From assembly GCA_020832665.1 (NCBI GenBank), contig JAFIEG010000041.1, forward strand, positions 1-37,225: a DNA stretch of 37,225 nucleotides, in the 5' to 3' direction. The notes under the pieces were generated by a model. The model made no database searches. It was given only the letters and a program-made list of their open reading frames with translations, and was not told where the DNA came from. The translations under genes and the position numbers were made by a program. This DNA is from Pararhodobacter sp. Its GTDB lineage: Bacteria; Pseudomonadota; Alphaproteobacteria; Rhodobacterales; Rhodobacteraceae. Each line of letters opens with the position of its first letter. Position 1 is the stretch's first letter. Of this stretch, positions 15,118 through 26,050 are shown piece by piece.

Positions 15118-17757
15118 ATGCACAAGGATACCCCGTTTCACGCCCAGGAAGCCGACGCCGCGCTCGAGGCGCTGGAATCGGGCGCCGAGGGGCTGAGTGG
15201 CGACAACGCTGCCCGGCGCTTGCAGGAACACGGGCCCAACAGGCTGCCCGAAGCGGCGAGGCGCAGCACGCTGATGCGCTTCATCGTGCAGTTCCACAAT
15301 GTGCTTATCTATGTGCTCATTGTCGCCGCCGGGGTGACCGCGCTCTTGGGACACTGGATCGATACCGCGGTGATTCTGGCGGTGGTATTGCTCAATGCCA
15401 TCATCGGCTTCGTGCAGGAGGGCCGCGCCGAGGCGGCGATGGAGGCGATCCGCTCGATGCTGGCGCCGCGCGCGGCGGTGTTGCGCGACGGCAAGCGGGT
15501 AACGGTCGATGGCGCCGATCTGGTGCCCGGCGACGTGGTGCTGCTGGAAGCCGGCGACAAGGTGCCGGCCGATCTTCGGCTCATTCGCGCGCGCGGGCTG
15601 GCGGCGCAAGAGGCCATCCTGACCGGCGAATCGGTGCCGGTGGAAAAGGGCACCGAGCCGGTGGCGGACAATGCGGCGCTGGGCGACCGGGCCTCGATGC
15701 TGTGGTCGGGCACGCTGGTCACGCAAGGCGCCGGGCGCGGGCTGGTGGTGGCCACCGGTGCCGAGACCGAGATCGGGCGCATCGGCGGCATGCTGGCCGG
15801 GGTCGAGCAATTGACGACGCCGCTGGTCGAGCAGATGAACCGCTTTGCGCGCTGGCTAAGCCTGTTCATCCTCACCGCGGCGGCGATGCTGTTTGCCTTT
15901 GGCATGTTCGTCGTTGGCTACGAATTCGACGAGTTGTTCATGGCCGTGGTGGCAGTGGCGGTCTCGGCCATCCCCGAGGGGCTGCCAGCGGTGCTGACCA
16001 TCACGCTGGCCATCGGCGTGCAGGCGATGGCGCGGCGCAACGCCATCGTGCGCCGTCTGCCCGCGATCGAGACCGTGGGCGCGGTATCGGTGATCTGCAC
16101 CGACAAGACCGGCACGCTGACCCGCAACGAGATGACCGTGGCGCTGGCCGAAACCCCGGAGGGGCGGATGAAGATTTCCGGCGAGGGCTACGCCCCCGAG
16201 GGCCGCATCGAGGGCGAGGGCAAGGCCGATGTCGAACACCTGGCCCTGGCAGCGGCGCTTTGCAACGATGCCGATTTGCATGAGCGCGAGGATGGCTGGC
16301 AAGTCGAGGGCGACCCGATGGAGGGCGCGCTGCTGGCCTTTGCCGGCAAGGCGCTGGGCGATGACCCGCGCGCCGGCTGGGAGCGTATCGACGCCATCCC
16401 CTTCGACAGCCGCCACCGCTACATGGCCACGCTCAGCGAAAAGGACGGCAAGCGGCTGGTGCATGTCAAGGGCGCGCCCGAACGGGTGCTGATGATGTGC
16501 GGGCAATTGCCCGATGGCGAGCCCCTGCGCGTGCAGAAATGGCACGAGCATGCCGACCGCCTGGCCGCCGAAGGCACGCGGGTGCTGGCGCTGGCGATGA
16601 TCGAGGCCGACGCGCTGGACGAAAAGGTCATCGATGGCGAGCTGACCTTTCTGGGGCTTGTCGGGCTGATCGACCCGCCGCGGCGCGAGGCCATCGAGGC
16701 AGTCGCCGAGTGCCACGCCGCCGGCATCGACGTGAAGATGATCACTGGCGATCATGCCGGCACCGCCGCCGCCATCGCCCGGCAGGTGGGGCTGAAGCAT
16801 TGCGACAAGGTGCTTACCGGCGCCGATCTCGAAGAGATGGACGATGCGCGCCTGGCGCAGATGGTGCGCGAGGTCGATGTCTTTGCCCGCACCACGCCCG
16901 AGCACAAGCTGCGCCTGGTCACGGCGCTGCAAAGCCACGGGCTGGTGGTGGCGATGACCGGCGACGGGGTCAATGATGCGCCGGCGCTGAAACGCGCCGA
17001 TATCGGCATCGCCATGGGGCAGAAGGGCTCGGAGGCGGCCAAGGAGGCATCCGACCTGGTGCTGGCCGACGACAATTTCGCCTCGATCGCGGCGGCGGTG
17101 CGCGAGGGGCGCACGGTTTATGACAATATCCGCAAGGTGATCGGCTGGACCCTGCCCACCAATGCCGGCGAATCCTCGGCCATCATCATCGCGCTGTTGA
17201 TCGGCGTGGCGCTGCCGATCACGGCACTGCAGGTGCTGTGGGTGAACATGATCACCTCGGTGACGCTGGGCATCGCGCTGGCTTTCGAGCCCACCGAGAA
17301 GGCCACCATGCAGCGCCCGCCGCGCGCGCGAAAGGCGCCGCTGATGACCGGGTCGCTCTTGTGGCATGTGGTGCTGGTGGGCGCGCTCTATGCCGCGGCG
17401 ATGTTCGGCATCTTCAACTGGGGCATCGGGCGCGGGCATGAGGTGGCGCATGGCCAGACGCTGGCCATGAACACGCTGGTTATGCTGAAGATCTTCTACC
17501 TGTTCCACATCCGCAATTTTCACGGCGAGAAGCTGAGCCTGGATATGGTCAAGGGCACCAGGGCGGTCTGGGCCACGCTGGCGGTGGCGGTGGCGGCGCA
17601 GGCGGTCATCACCTACACCCCCTTCATGCAGATCGCCTTCGGCACCAGCCCGGTGGCGCCGTTCGAGGCGGCGGTCATCTTCGGGCTGGGGGTGGTGTTC
17701 TATGTGCTGATCGAGGCGGAGAAACAGATCAGGCTGGCAATCAGCCGGCCCGATTGA
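15118..17757 (+). CDS. P-type (P2-like) cation-transporting ATPase
   Basis: An 879-residue inner-membrane pump with the full P2-type order: cation-ATPase N-terminal domain, M1-M2, actuator loop (ILTGESVPVEK), M4 (AIPEGLPAVLTI, E287), phosphorylation site CTDKTGTLT with D329, nucleotide-binding part (MATLSEKDGKRLVHVKGAPERV), hinge TGDGVNDAPALKRADIGIAMG, and M5-M10. In M5, N682 and E685 match calcium-site residues of SERCA. In M6 the SERCA motif VNLVTDG is replaced by VNMITSV, with Ser714 where the key Asp sits. The transported ion therefore cannot be assigned as Ca2+ with confidence. Start chosen at 15118 (MHKDTPFHAQ); an in-frame ATG at 14998 would add 40 Arg/Gly-rich residues. SD is weak. 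It stands alone as a single transcription unit. Confidence 0.88.
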   Translation: MHKDTPFHAQEADAALEALESGAEGLSGDNAARRLQEHGPNRLPEAARRSTLMRFIVQFHNVLIYVLIVAAGVTALLGHWIDTAVILAVVLLNAIIGFVQEGRAEAAMEAIRSMLAPRAAVLRDGKRVTVDGADLVPGDVVLLEAGDKVPADLRLIRARGLAAQEAILTGESVPVEKGTEPVADNAALGDRASMLWSGTLVTQGAGRGLVVATGAETEIGRIGGMLAGVEQLTTPLVEQMNRFARWLSLFILTAAAMLFAFGMFVVGYEFDELFMAVVAVAVSAIPEGLPAVLTITLAIGVQAMARRNAIVRRLPAIETVGAVSVICTDKTGTLTRNEMTVALAETPEGRMKISGEGYAPEGRIEGEGKADVEHLALAAALCNDADLHEREDGWQVEGDPMEGALLAFAGKALGDDPRAGWERIDAIPFDSRHRYMATLSEKDGKRLVHVKGAPERVLMMCGQLPDGEPLRVQKWHEHADRLAAEGTRVLALAMIEADALDEKVIDGELTFLGLVGLIDPPRREAIEAVAECHAAGIDVKMITGDHAGTAAAIARQVGLKHCDKVLTGADLEEMDDARLAQMVREVDVFARTTPEHKLRLVTALQSHGLVVAMTGDGVNDAPALKRADIGIAMGQKGSEAAKEASDLVLADDNFASIAAAVREGRTVYDNIRKVIGWTLPTNAGESSAIIIALLIGVALPITALQVLWVNMITSVTLGIALAFEPTEKATMQRPPRARKAPLMTGSLLWHVVLVGALYAAAMFGIFNWGIGRGHEVAHGQTLAMNTLVMLKIFYLFHIRNFHGEKLSLDMVKGTRAVWATLAVAVAAQAVITYTPFMQIAFGTSPVAPFEAAVIFGLGVVFYVLIEAEKQIRLAISRPD

Positions 17758-17779
17758 GGCAGGCCGGTTTCGGCGGATT

Positions 17780-17809
17780 CGCAGGATGGGCAGTATTTCC
17801 AATCCTGCG
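17780..17809. terminator. Hairpin between the convergent ATPase and adaptor genes
   Basis: CGCAGGAT (17780-17787) pairs perfectly with ATCCTGCG (17802-17809) around a 14-nt loop, starting 23 nt after the ATPase stop. It lacks a T-run. Placement in the 99-bp convergent gap supports a bidirectional terminator. Confidence 0.55.
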
Positions 17810-17856
17810 GCCGGTGGCCCCGGTGCGGGCGACCGATCGGGCCGCCCCTGTCCGGA

Positions 17857-19068
17857 TCACCCCCCGCGAGGGATGACCCTATCGCCATCGCCCAGCGCGG
17901 CGGGCGGGAACAGCACCACCCCGGCGCCGGCTTCGAGCCCGCCTGCAAGTTCGGCCCGCCCCTCGGCCTGGCGGCCGATCTGGACCGGGGTCAGCCGGGC
18001 GCGACCTTCCTCGACGCGAAACACCGCCCAGCCGCCCTCGTGACGAAACAGCGCCGCCTGGGGCAGTTGCAGCACATCCTCGCCCTCCCACAGAACCAGC
18101 CGCACGAAGACGCGGTAACGATCGCCCAGGCCGGGGCGCGCCTCGGGCGGCGACAGCAGATCGAGCCTCAGGCGCACGCGCTGCTCTTCGATGCCCAGCG
18201 CCGAAACCCGGGTAAAGGCCGCCGGCTCGACCCGGCGCACGCGCGCCTGCAGATCGCCCTCGCCGCCCCAGCGCTCGACATGGGCCAGGGCGCCGGCGGG
18301 CACGCGCACGGCATCGGCCGAAAGCAGATCGAGCTCGATTTCCAGATCGGTCACATCGCCGATCGACAGAAGCGGCGCGCCGGCCTGCACCAGCCGCGCG
18401 CTGGCATCGGCCACTTCGAGCACGGTGCCGGTTTCGGGGGCGAGGATGCGCAGGCAGCATTCGCCCGGCTCGCCATTGGCCGCGATCTCGGACTCCGGGC
18501 CCATCAGCTGCGCCTGCGCGCGCATCAGCGTCGCGCGCTGCAGATCAAGCTCTTGATGCGCCGCCTCAAGCCCCTGGCGGGCGGCAACATGCGCGGCTTG
18601 CAGATCTTCGAGCATGCGTTGCGATATGGTGCCGCGCTCGGCCAGGGCGCGGCCGCGCTCAAACTGCGTGCGGGCGTGTTCGAGATCGGATTCGGCGCGT
18701 GCCAGCCGCGTCTCGGCCAGGCGCAGCGCCGCCTCGGCCTCGGCCACCGCGGCTTCGGCCTGGGCACGACTACGCGCATCCATCAGTGCCGGATCGGCCG
18801 GACGCATGATCGCAACCACCGTCTCGCCGCGTGTGACCGCATCGCCCACATCGACCGGCGAGCGCGTCACCGCGCCGGTGATCGGGGCGGTGATGGCATA
18901 GGGCTCGCGCACGCGGGTGACGCCCTCGGCCAGCAGGCTGACCTGCATAGGCCCGCGCGTGACCTCGCCCACATCCACCGCCGCCGGTTCCGGCCACAGC
19001 GCCCAGACCAGCGCGCCGGCCAGCGCCAGCCCGCCCAGACCCATCGAAGCCTTGCGCATGATACCCAT
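17857..19068 (-). CDS. HlyD/RND-type periplasmic adaptor of an ABC exporter
   Basis: A 403-residue membrane-fusion protein that links the inner-membrane ABC permease to an outer-membrane channel or to the periplasm. An N-terminal membrane anchor (residues ~9-26, GLGGLALAGALVWALW) is followed by the first lipoyl half (TAPITGAVTRSPVDVGDAVTRGE). Next come a long Ala/Glu-rich coiled-coil hairpin (~95-195), the second lipoyl half (ILAPETGTVLEV), and beta-barrel domains ending VIPRGG. A clear SD (AGGAGGG) overlaps the stop of the permease gene 9 nt upstream, so it is third in a leftward operon. The loop after the hairpin contains a CC pair (GECCLRILAP). Cargo is unknown. The arrangement recalls MacAB or DevBCA exporters. 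Confidence 0.88.
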   Translation of the reverse strand: MGIMRKASMGLGGLALAGALVWALWPEPAAVDVGEVTRGPMQVSLLAEGVTRVREPYAITAPITGAVTRSPVDVGDAVTRGETVVAIMRPADPALMDARSRAQAEAAVAEAEAALRLAETRLARAESDLEHARTQFERGRALAERGTISQRMLEDLQAAHVAARQGLEAAHQELDLQRATLMRAQAQLMGPESEIAANGEPGECCLRILAPETGTVLEVADASARLVQAGAPLLSIGDVTDLEIELDLLSADAVRVPAGALAHVERWGGEGDLQARVRRVEPAAFTRVSALGIEEQRVRLRLDLLSPPEARPGLGDRYRVFVRLVLWEGEDVLQLPQAALFRHEGGWAVFRVEEGRARLTPVQIGRQAEGRAELAGGLEAGAGVVLFPPAALGDGDRVIPRGG

Positions 19069-19077
19069 GCCGCCCTC

Positions 19078-21434
19078 CTATTCGCGTGCCTTCAGCGCCA
19101 TCGCCAGGTCAACCCTGTCGAGCCGCCGTCGCACCATCATCACCGAGCCCAGCGCCGCCAGGAACACGGCCAGCGCCGCCAGCGCGAAGGTGCGCTTGGT
19201 TATGTGAAACGGTATCTGGATGGTGTCGGTGGACATCGCCCCCACCAGCCCCACCGCCAGAAAATAGCCCAGCACCCAGCCCACGGGAACCGCCACCAGC
19301 GTGAGCAACATCATCTCGCCCACCAGCACGAAACTCACCTCGCCGCGGCTGAAACCCAGCACACGCAGGCTGGCCAGTTCGTAGCTGCGCTCGGATAGCT
19401 GGATGCGCGCGGCGTTATAGACCACACCGATGGCGATCAGCACGCCGATCAGCGTGTAGATGCCCACCATGGTCAACAGGTTCTCGCTGAGCGTTTCGTC
19501 GAACTGCCGGCGCACCTCGCCCCAGTCGGCCAGGCTGGCCACCGCCGGGGTTTCCTTGATGGCATTGTTGAGCGCTTCCATGCGGTCGGTTTCGACCATC
19601 AGATGGATCATGTTCACCTGCGGCGCCGTGCGCATGGCGGCAAACAGCGCCGGCGCGGCGATATGCGCTTCCTGCCCCAGCCCCTGATGGATGATCGCCG
19701 CCACCGGCAGTTCCAGCACCTCGCGCGGGGGAGCGAGCATTTCCACCCGCAGCATCTCGCCGGCGCTGATGCCAAGCGCGCGCGCCAGCATGTCGGGCAG
19801 CACCAGACCCTCGCCGGGCAGCGCCACCACGGTGCCGGCATCATCGACCAGCCGCGCCAGCTCGGCGCCCTCGTAATGGCCCTGCAGCGCGCTGAGGCGC
19901 TCGCGATGGCCGTTGACCAGCCGCACGGGCATGGTATAGGCGCCCTCGGCCATGCGCACGCCGGGTAGGGAATAGGCATCGCGCACAGCGCTTTCGTTCT
20001 GTGCCTGCGCCAGGACAAGGGTGATCTGCTGGCGGTTGGCCTGCTCGAACACGCTGTCGGCAAGCCGTTCCACCGCGTCGAACATGAAATACGACATCAC
20101 CAGCACACCCACCGAGGCCGAGACGCCAAAGAGCGTGATCGCCGCGCGCGCCGGCCAGCGGATGATCGAACGGAAGATCATCATCGTTGTCTGGCGCAGG
20201 CGCAGTCCGGTGAGCATCCGGTCCAGCCCGCCGCGGCCAAAGCTGGGCGGGGCCGGCGGTTGCATGGCCTCGGCCGGGGGCAGCTTGAGCGAGCCCCACA
20301 CAGCGCGCAGCCCGCCCAGCAGCACGGTGGCCATGCCCAGCACCGCCGAGATGACCAGCGCGCCGAAACTGAGATCGCGGATGATGAAGGGAAAGCGGAA
20401 GAAATCGCCGTAAAGGGCGATCATCGCCTCGGCGATCCACCAGCCGAAGCCCCAGCCCAGCACGATGCCGAGAAAGCCGATCAGCAGCGCCAGCTTCAGG
20501 TAATGCCCGGCGATCTCGACGCGGCCATAGCCCACCGCCTTCAAGAGCCCGATCTGCGTGCGTTCCAGCGCGATCAGCCTGCCCAGCACCATGTTGACCA
20601 GAAACGCCGCCACGATCAGGAAGATCGGCGGCATGAAGGCGGCCATGGCGCCAAGCTGCTGCAACTCGCCATCGAGAAAGGAATGCGACACCTGCCGCTC
20701 GCGCCCATGCGCGCCGGTGCCGCCGTAAGGATCGAGTAGCCCGTCAAGCGCGACGATCACCGCGCGCTCATCGGCATCGCGGGTCAGGCGCAGCGAAAGC
20801 TGGTTGATGGCGCCGGCCATGTCCATCGCCGCCGCCGCCGCGGCCTCGTTCATCCAGATCAGGCCGAAACGGCGGTCATCGGGCATGAGCGCGCCGGGTG
20901 CCATGGTGTAGATGAATTCGGGGCTGAGCACCCAGCCGGTGACCTCCATCTCGCGCAACTGGCCGTTGAGCACGCCGCGAAAGCGGCTGCCCGGCACCAG
21001 CCCGTGCGCCTCGCCGAAGGGTTCGTTGATCGCCACCTCATGGGGGCGGTCGGGCTCGGGCAGGCGGCCTGCTCGCAAGAGCGGCGTGTTGAGCGTGGCG
21101 CCATTCGGCGGCAGCGAAAGAACCTGCGCGGTGGCGGGCTCGGTCATGCTGTCGATATCGAGCACGGCACTGAAGCCGATGCGCCCCTCGGCCTGGGCCA
21201 CGCCATCGATCTGCGCGGCGGCCTCGACCACGGCCACCGGGGCGCGGGTCATGGAAACGAAGACATCGGCAAAGCGGTGGCGCTCGTAATAGGCGGCCTG
21301 GGTTTGCACCAGCGTGCGCTGGGTGGACTGGGCGCCGACCAGCACCATGATGCCGCAGCCCAGCACAAGCGCAATGGCCAGTGTCTGCGCCCAGATGCGG
21401 CGCAGGTCGCGCAGCATCTTTCGATCCAGCGCCC

Positions 21435-21438
<4 letters not shown>
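19078..21438 (-). CDS. ABC exporter permease with two FtsX domains
   Basis: A 786-residue inner-membrane protein. It has an N-terminal membrane helix ([19 protein letters not shown]), a large periplasmic MacB-like region (~45-250), and a first FtsX domain ([20 protein letters not shown] to about 390). A second helix and periplasmic region follow, then a second FtsX domain ([34 protein letters not shown], to the C terminus). This two-FtsX form is typical of exporters of lipids, lipoproteins or peptides that work from the periplasmic side. The start is GTG, overlapping the ATPase stop in GTGA. It is the second gene of the ATPase-permease-adaptor operon. Confidence 0.9.
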
Positions 21439-22169
<731 letters not shown>

Positions 22170-22224
22170 GTTCCCATCTGCCTTCCAACAGGCCGCGTCA
22201 TCGGCCATGACAACACCGCCTGCC

Positions 22225-22267
22225 TTGATCTGGCGCAAAGTTTCGTGCCGGCATGACCTCGGTCATG
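22225..22267. promoter_or_regulatory. FNR-like half site and perfect dyad in the ABC/ftsH divergent gap
   Basis: TTGATCTGGCGCAA (22225-22238) resembles an FnrL/CRP-type box, with one good half (TTGAT) and one poor half. CATGACC-TC-GGTCATG (22252-22267) is a perfect 7+7 inverted repeat 27 nt before the ftsH start. Both lie in the 125-bp gap between divergent genes and could coordinate exporter and protease. Evidence is sequence symmetry only. Confidence 0.35.
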
Positions 22268-22294
22268 TTGCGCCCGGGGGTGGTGCAACCATAA

Positions 22295-24157
22295 ATGGAG
22301 AAAGTCATCAGGGAAAAGGGCGCGGGCATGGAAAAGCAGCAGCAATGGCATCTGTGGTATTTCGTCGCCGCCTTTCTGGCGCTTCTGGCCTTTCAAAGCT
22401 GGATGTCCACCGCCTCGGTGACCGAGCGCATTCCCTACAGCACCTTTCTGGAACATCTCGAGGCCGACCGCATTGCCCAGTTGACCGTGCGCAGCGAGCA
22501 GATTCAGGGCCGATACCGCGACCCCATCGACGGCAACACGCATTTCATCACCAATATCGTGCCCGGCGAGCTGACCGAGCGGCTGGAACGCTCCACCGCC
22601 GAATTCGACGGCACGGTGGAGAACACGATCTTCACCATGATCCTGTCTTGGCTGCTGCCGATCGCGCTGATCCTCTTTGTCTGGTTCTATGTCTTTCGCC
22701 GTTTCGCCGAGCGCCAGGGCATGGGCGGAATGATGAATGTCGGCAAATCCAAGGCCAAGATCTATGTGGAAAAGGATACCGGCGTCACCTTTGATGATGT
22801 CGCGGGTGTGGACGAGGCCAAGAGCGAGTTGAAGGAGATCGTCGATTTCCTGCGCGAGCCCGAAAAGTTCGGTCGGCTGGGGGCGCGTATTCCCAAGGGC
22901 ATCTTGCTGACCGGCCCGCCGGGCACCGGCAAGACGCTCTTTGCCCGCGCCATCGCCGGCGAGGCGGGGGTGACCTTCTTTTCCATCTCGGGCTCGGAAT
23001 TCGTGGAGATGTTCGTCGGCGTCGGCGCCGCAAGGGTGCGCGATCTGTTCGAACAGGCGCGCAAGGCCGCGCCCTGCATCATCTTCATCGACGAGCTGGA
23101 CGCGCTGGGCAAGCGCCGCTCGATCGGCGGTTTTGGCGGCGGCCATGATGAGAAGGAGCAGACGCTCAACCAGCTTCTGGCCGAGTTGGACGGGTTCGAC
23201 CCGCGCGACGGGATCGTGCTTTTGGCCGCCACCAACCGCCCCGAGATACTGGACCCGGCGCTGATGCGCGCGGGGCGGTTTGATCGGCAGGTGGTGGTGG
23301 ATCGCCCCGACAAGCGCGGGCGCGCCGCGATCCTGAAGGTGCATCTGCGCAAGGTGCAGGTTGACCCCGATCTTGATGTCGATGCCGTAGCCGGGCTGAC
23401 ACCGGGCTTTACAGGGGCAGAACTGGCCAATCTGGTCAACGAGGCCGCCATCCGCGCCACCCGCCGCCAGGGTGATCATATCACCATGGAGGATATCACC
23501 GAGGCGCTGGAGCGCGTGGTCGCGGGGATGGAGCGCAAGGGCCGGCTCTTGAACCCGAAAGAGCGCGAAACCGTGGCCTGGCACGAGATGGGCCATGCCC
23601 TGGCGGCCGCCACGCTGCCCGGCGCCGACCCGGTGCACAAGGTCTCGATCATCCCGCGCACCATCGGCGCGCTGGGCTACACGCTGACGCGGCCCACCGA
23701 GGACCGGTTCCTTATCACCCGCGCCGAGCTTGAAAACCGCATGGTAATGCTGCTGGCGGGCCGCGCGGCGGAACAGATCGCCATGGGCGAGATATCGACC
23801 GGCGCCGCCGACGATCTGGTGCGCGCCACCGATATCGCGCGCCAGATCGTCACCCGTTTCGGCATGCATGAGGGGCTGGGCCAGGCTGTGCTGGAACAAG
23901 AGCGCGGCGGCTATCTGGGCGAGGACAAGCTCAGCTTTTCGCCCCGCGATCATTCCGAGGCCACGGCGCGCGAGGTCGATCTGGCGGTGCGCGAGATGCT
24001 CGCGGCGGCCTATGAGCGCGCGCTGGAACTGCTGCGCAAGCGCCATGACGATCTCGAGGCCGGCACAAGGCTGCTGATGGAGCGCGAGACCATCACCCCC
24101 GATGATTTCCCGCCCCTTCGCCCGGCCCGCCCCGAACCCGACCGGGCCACGGCATAA
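22295..24157 (+). CDS. ftsH: FtsH-type ATP-dependent zinc metalloprotease (probable accessory paralogue)
   Basis: A membrane-anchored AAA+ protease of about 620 residues. Two membrane helices (~20-37 and ~110-130) flank a small periplasmic domain. Then come the AAA module (Walker A GPPGTGKT near 207, [14 protein letters not shown], second region of homology [20 protein letters not shown]) and the M41 protease domain with H430-E-M-G-H434. FtsH degrades misfolded membrane proteins and some regulators. The linker region ([20 protein letters not shown]) and single-gene setting without tilS or folP suggest a second FtsH rather than the housekeeping one; this is inference. Starts at 22295 or 22328 ([12 protein letters not shown]) are both possible. 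Confidence 0.92.
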   Translation: MEKVIREKGAGMEKQQQWHLWYFVAAFLALLAFQSWMSTASVTERIPYSTFLEHLEADRIAQLTVRSEQIQGRYRDPIDGNTHFITNIVPGELTERLERSTAEFDGTVENTIFTMILSWLLPIALILFVWFYVFRRFAERQGMGGMMNVGKSKAKIYVEKDTGVTFDDVAGVDEAKSELKEIVDFLREPEKFGRLGARIPKGILLTGPPGTGKTLFARAIAGEAGVTFFSISGSEFVEMFVGVGAARVRDLFEQARKAAPCIIFIDELDALGKRRSIGGFGGGHDEKEQTLNQLLAELDGFDPRDGIVLLAATNRPEILDPALMRAGRFDRQVVVDRPDKRGRAAILKVHLRKVQVDPDLDVDAVAGLTPGFTGAELANLVNEAAIRATRRQGDHITMEDITEALERVVAGMERKGRLLNPKERETVAWHEMGHALAAATLPGADPVHKVSIIPRTIGALGYTLTRPTEDRFLITRAELENRMVMLLAGRAAEQIAMGEISTGAADDLVRATDIARQIVTRFGMHEGLGQAVLEQERGGYLGEDKLSFSPRDHSEATAREVDLAVREMLAAAYERALELLRKRHDDLEAGTRLLMERETITPDDFPPLRPARPEPDRATA

Positions 24158-24197
24158 CGCCCCGGCGCGCGGCCCTGCCGTGCTGAAATGCTCAACC

Positions 24198-24209
24198 GAA
24201 ACCGGTTTC
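24198..24209. promoter_or_regulatory. Perfect 12-bp palindrome resembling a LacI-family operator
   Basis: GAAACCGGTTTC overlaps the stop codon of the DUF2783 gene, between it and convergent ftsH. It has the form of LacI/GalR operators, yet no such regulator or sugar operon is nearby. It may simply be part of the transcription end. Confidence 0.25.
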
Positions 24210-24396
24210 AGACTTCGGCGGTCTTCAGCGCCTCCCTGATCACCGCCTCGTCGCCGATATGGTTCATCAGCACCAGGATCAGCCGCGCGTTGAAGGCGTC
24301 GCTCTCTTCCTTGCTCTTGCCCTCATGCGCCTTGATCAGCATGTCATAGACATCGTCCGGCGCGGGAACATTGCGGTTCGTTTTCAGCGTACCCAT
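24208..24396 (-). CDS. DUF2783 family small protein
   Basis: A 62-residue acidic/helical protein (MGTLKTNRNVPAPDDVYDML to REALKTAEV). The patterns PxPDDxYDMLIxAHEG and NARLILVLMNHIGD are what I recognise as the DUF2783 family, found beside FAD-dependent aromatic hydroxylases. It starts 3 nt after the stop of the FAD monooxygenase gene, so it is the last gene of the MBL-FAD-DUF2783 operon. Its small size and constant company suggest an accessory or assembly partner of the monooxygenase. No catalytic motif is visible. Confidence 0.8.
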   Translation of the reverse strand: MGTLKTNRNVPAPDDVYDMLIKAHEGKSKEESDAFNARLILVLMNHIGDEAVIREALKTAEV

Positions 24397-24399
24397 AGC

Positions 24400-26037
24400 T
24401 CAGACCTCCATGCCGATGGCGCGGCCCAGCGCCGAGCGCGCCGCCGTCTCGTCCCACACCGCCCAGCGCGCGACGACATGCTGGTCGGGGCGGATCAGAT
24501 AGACCGCGCCCGGCGCCGCGCCCAGATAGCGCTCGCGCAGCATGTCGTTGCCCGCCGCCGACAGGGCGATCACCTCGCAATCGTTGCCATGCGCGACAAA
24601 GCTTTCGGGCACCTCCACATCGATCGCCAGGATCTGGAAGCGCGCGCCGGTGGCGTCGCCCAGCCGCTCGAGCATATAGCCATCATCCAGCGGCGCATCC
24701 GGACAGGGGCTGCCGGGGCGGGTGCGCTCGGGCCCGCCTTCCAGCGCGTCGGGGGTATTGAGCGGCGAGCCGTCATATGTGCAGGGCACCGACAGCCGCC
24801 CCGAATTGACGAAGGGGCGCGCGAAATCATGTTTCGCGGCCAGCGCAAGCACCGCATCACGGAAGATGCGGCTGATCTCGGATTTGGGCGTGATGAAATC
24901 GGTCGAGCGGGTGGAGTTGCGAATATTTTCCTCGGCGCCGTGGATGCGCTCGGCATCGTAGCTTTTCAACAGCGCCTCGGCCGGGACCTTGCCATCGAGG
25001 ATAAGCTTCAACTTCCAGGCCAGGTTGTCGGTATCCTGCACCCCGCTATTGGCCCCGCGCGCCCCGAAGGGCGAGACCTGATGCGCGGCGTCACCGGCAA
25101 AGACCACGCGGCCCTTGTGGAACTGGGTCATGCGCTTGCACTGGAAGGTGTAGATTGACGACCAGACCAGCTCGAACTCGATATCGTCACCGATCATCTG
25201 CGAAACGCGCCGACGAACATTTTCCTCTTTCAGTTCTTCGGCGCGGTCGGCGCCCCAGCCGATCTGGAAATCGATGCGCCACACATCGTCGGGCTGCTTG
25301 TGCAGAAGCTGCGAGTCACCCGAGCCCGAGGGCGGATCGAACCAGAACCAGCGCTCGGTGGGGAAATCGGCCTTCATGCGCACATCGGCGATAAGGAAGC
25401 TGTCCTTGAACACCTCGCCAGTGAAATCGATGCCCAGCATGCTGCGCACCGAGGAATTGGCGCCGTCGCAGGCAACCACATAATCGGCCTTCACCTTGTA
25501 GGGGCCGTCGGGCGTCATCACCTCCAGCACCACATGATCGCCCTTGTCCTCGACGGCATCGACCCGGTTCTTGCCGCGAATCCGGATGGGCGCGCCCTCG
25601 GCCTGCAAGGCATGCACGCGCTCAAGGATATCCATCTCGAAATAGGGCTGCTGCAAATTGATGAAGGCGGGGAACTTGTGGCCCTTCTCGGGGAGCAGGT
25701 TGAACTCGAAAACCTCGTGGTCACGATGAAAGACCCGGCCCAGATTCCACACCACGCCCTTTTCCACCATCGGCTGCGCGCAGCCCAGTCGATCGAGGAT
25801 TTCCAGCGGGCGCTTGGCATAGCACACCGCGCGCGAGCCCATGCCGATGCCTTCGTGATCGTCGAGCACCAGCACGCTCACGCCCTTGAGCCCCAGATCG
25901 AGCGCCAGCGCCATGCCGATGGGGCCGCCGCCGGCGATGACCACCTGATGGTGCACCGGTTCGGGCAGGTCCTGATCAGGCGATTTCTCGTAAGGATAGG
26001 TCTTGTAGGCAAGCGTGTAGCGGTCAGGAAAGCTCAT
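24400..26037 (-). CDS. FAD-dependent aromatic monooxygenase, MhpA-like
   Basis: A 545-residue class A flavoprotein hydroxylase. It has the dinucleotide motif VVIAGGGPIGMALALDLGLKG near residue 30, the DG motif YVVACDGANSSVRSMLG, and the flavin-binding GD motif VVFAGDAAHQVSPFGARGAN. A thioredoxin-like C-terminal region resembles that of the phenol-hydroxylase/MhpA subgroup. Such enzymes add one hydroxyl to a phenolic ring using NAD(P)H and O2. The substrate is not visible; being next to the gentisate operon hints at a phenolic acid feeding a ring-cleavage pathway. SD GAGGAGG lies 9 nt before the ATG at 26037. The gene is between the MBL-fold gene (13 nt upstream) and the DUF2783 gene (3 nt downstream). 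Confidence 0.88.
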   Translation of the reverse strand: MSFPDRYTLAYKTYPYEKSPDQDLPEPVHHQVVIAGGGPIGMALALDLGLKGVSVLVLDDHEGIGMGSRAVCYAKRPLEILDRLGCAQPMVEKGVVWNLGRVFHRDHEVFEFNLLPEKGHKFPAFINLQQPYFEMDILERVHALQAEGAPIRIRGKNRVDAVEDKGDHVVLEVMTPDGPYKVKADYVVACDGANSSVRSMLGIDFTGEVFKDSFLIADVRMKADFPTERWFWFDPPSGSGDSQLLHKQPDDVWRIDFQIGWGADRAEELKEENVRRRVSQMIGDDIEFELVWSSIYTFQCKRMTQFHKGRVVFAGDAAHQVSPFGARGANSGVQDTDNLAWKLKLILDGKVPAEALLKSYDAERIHGAEENIRNSTRSTDFITPKSEISRIFRDAVLALAAKHDFARPFVNSGRLSVPCTYDGSPLNTPDALEGGPERTRPGSPCPDAPLDDGYMLERLGDATGARFQILAIDVEVPESFVAHGNDCEVIALSAAGNDMLRERYLGAAPGAVYLIRPDQHVVARWAVWDETAARSALGRAIGMEV

Positions 26038-26050
26038 TGGCGACGCCTCC

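Noticed and set aside
15856-17802. 648-codon open frame antisense to the P-type ATPase
   Set aside because: Complement of the conserved ATPase coding frame; composition is typical of antisense frames at high GC.
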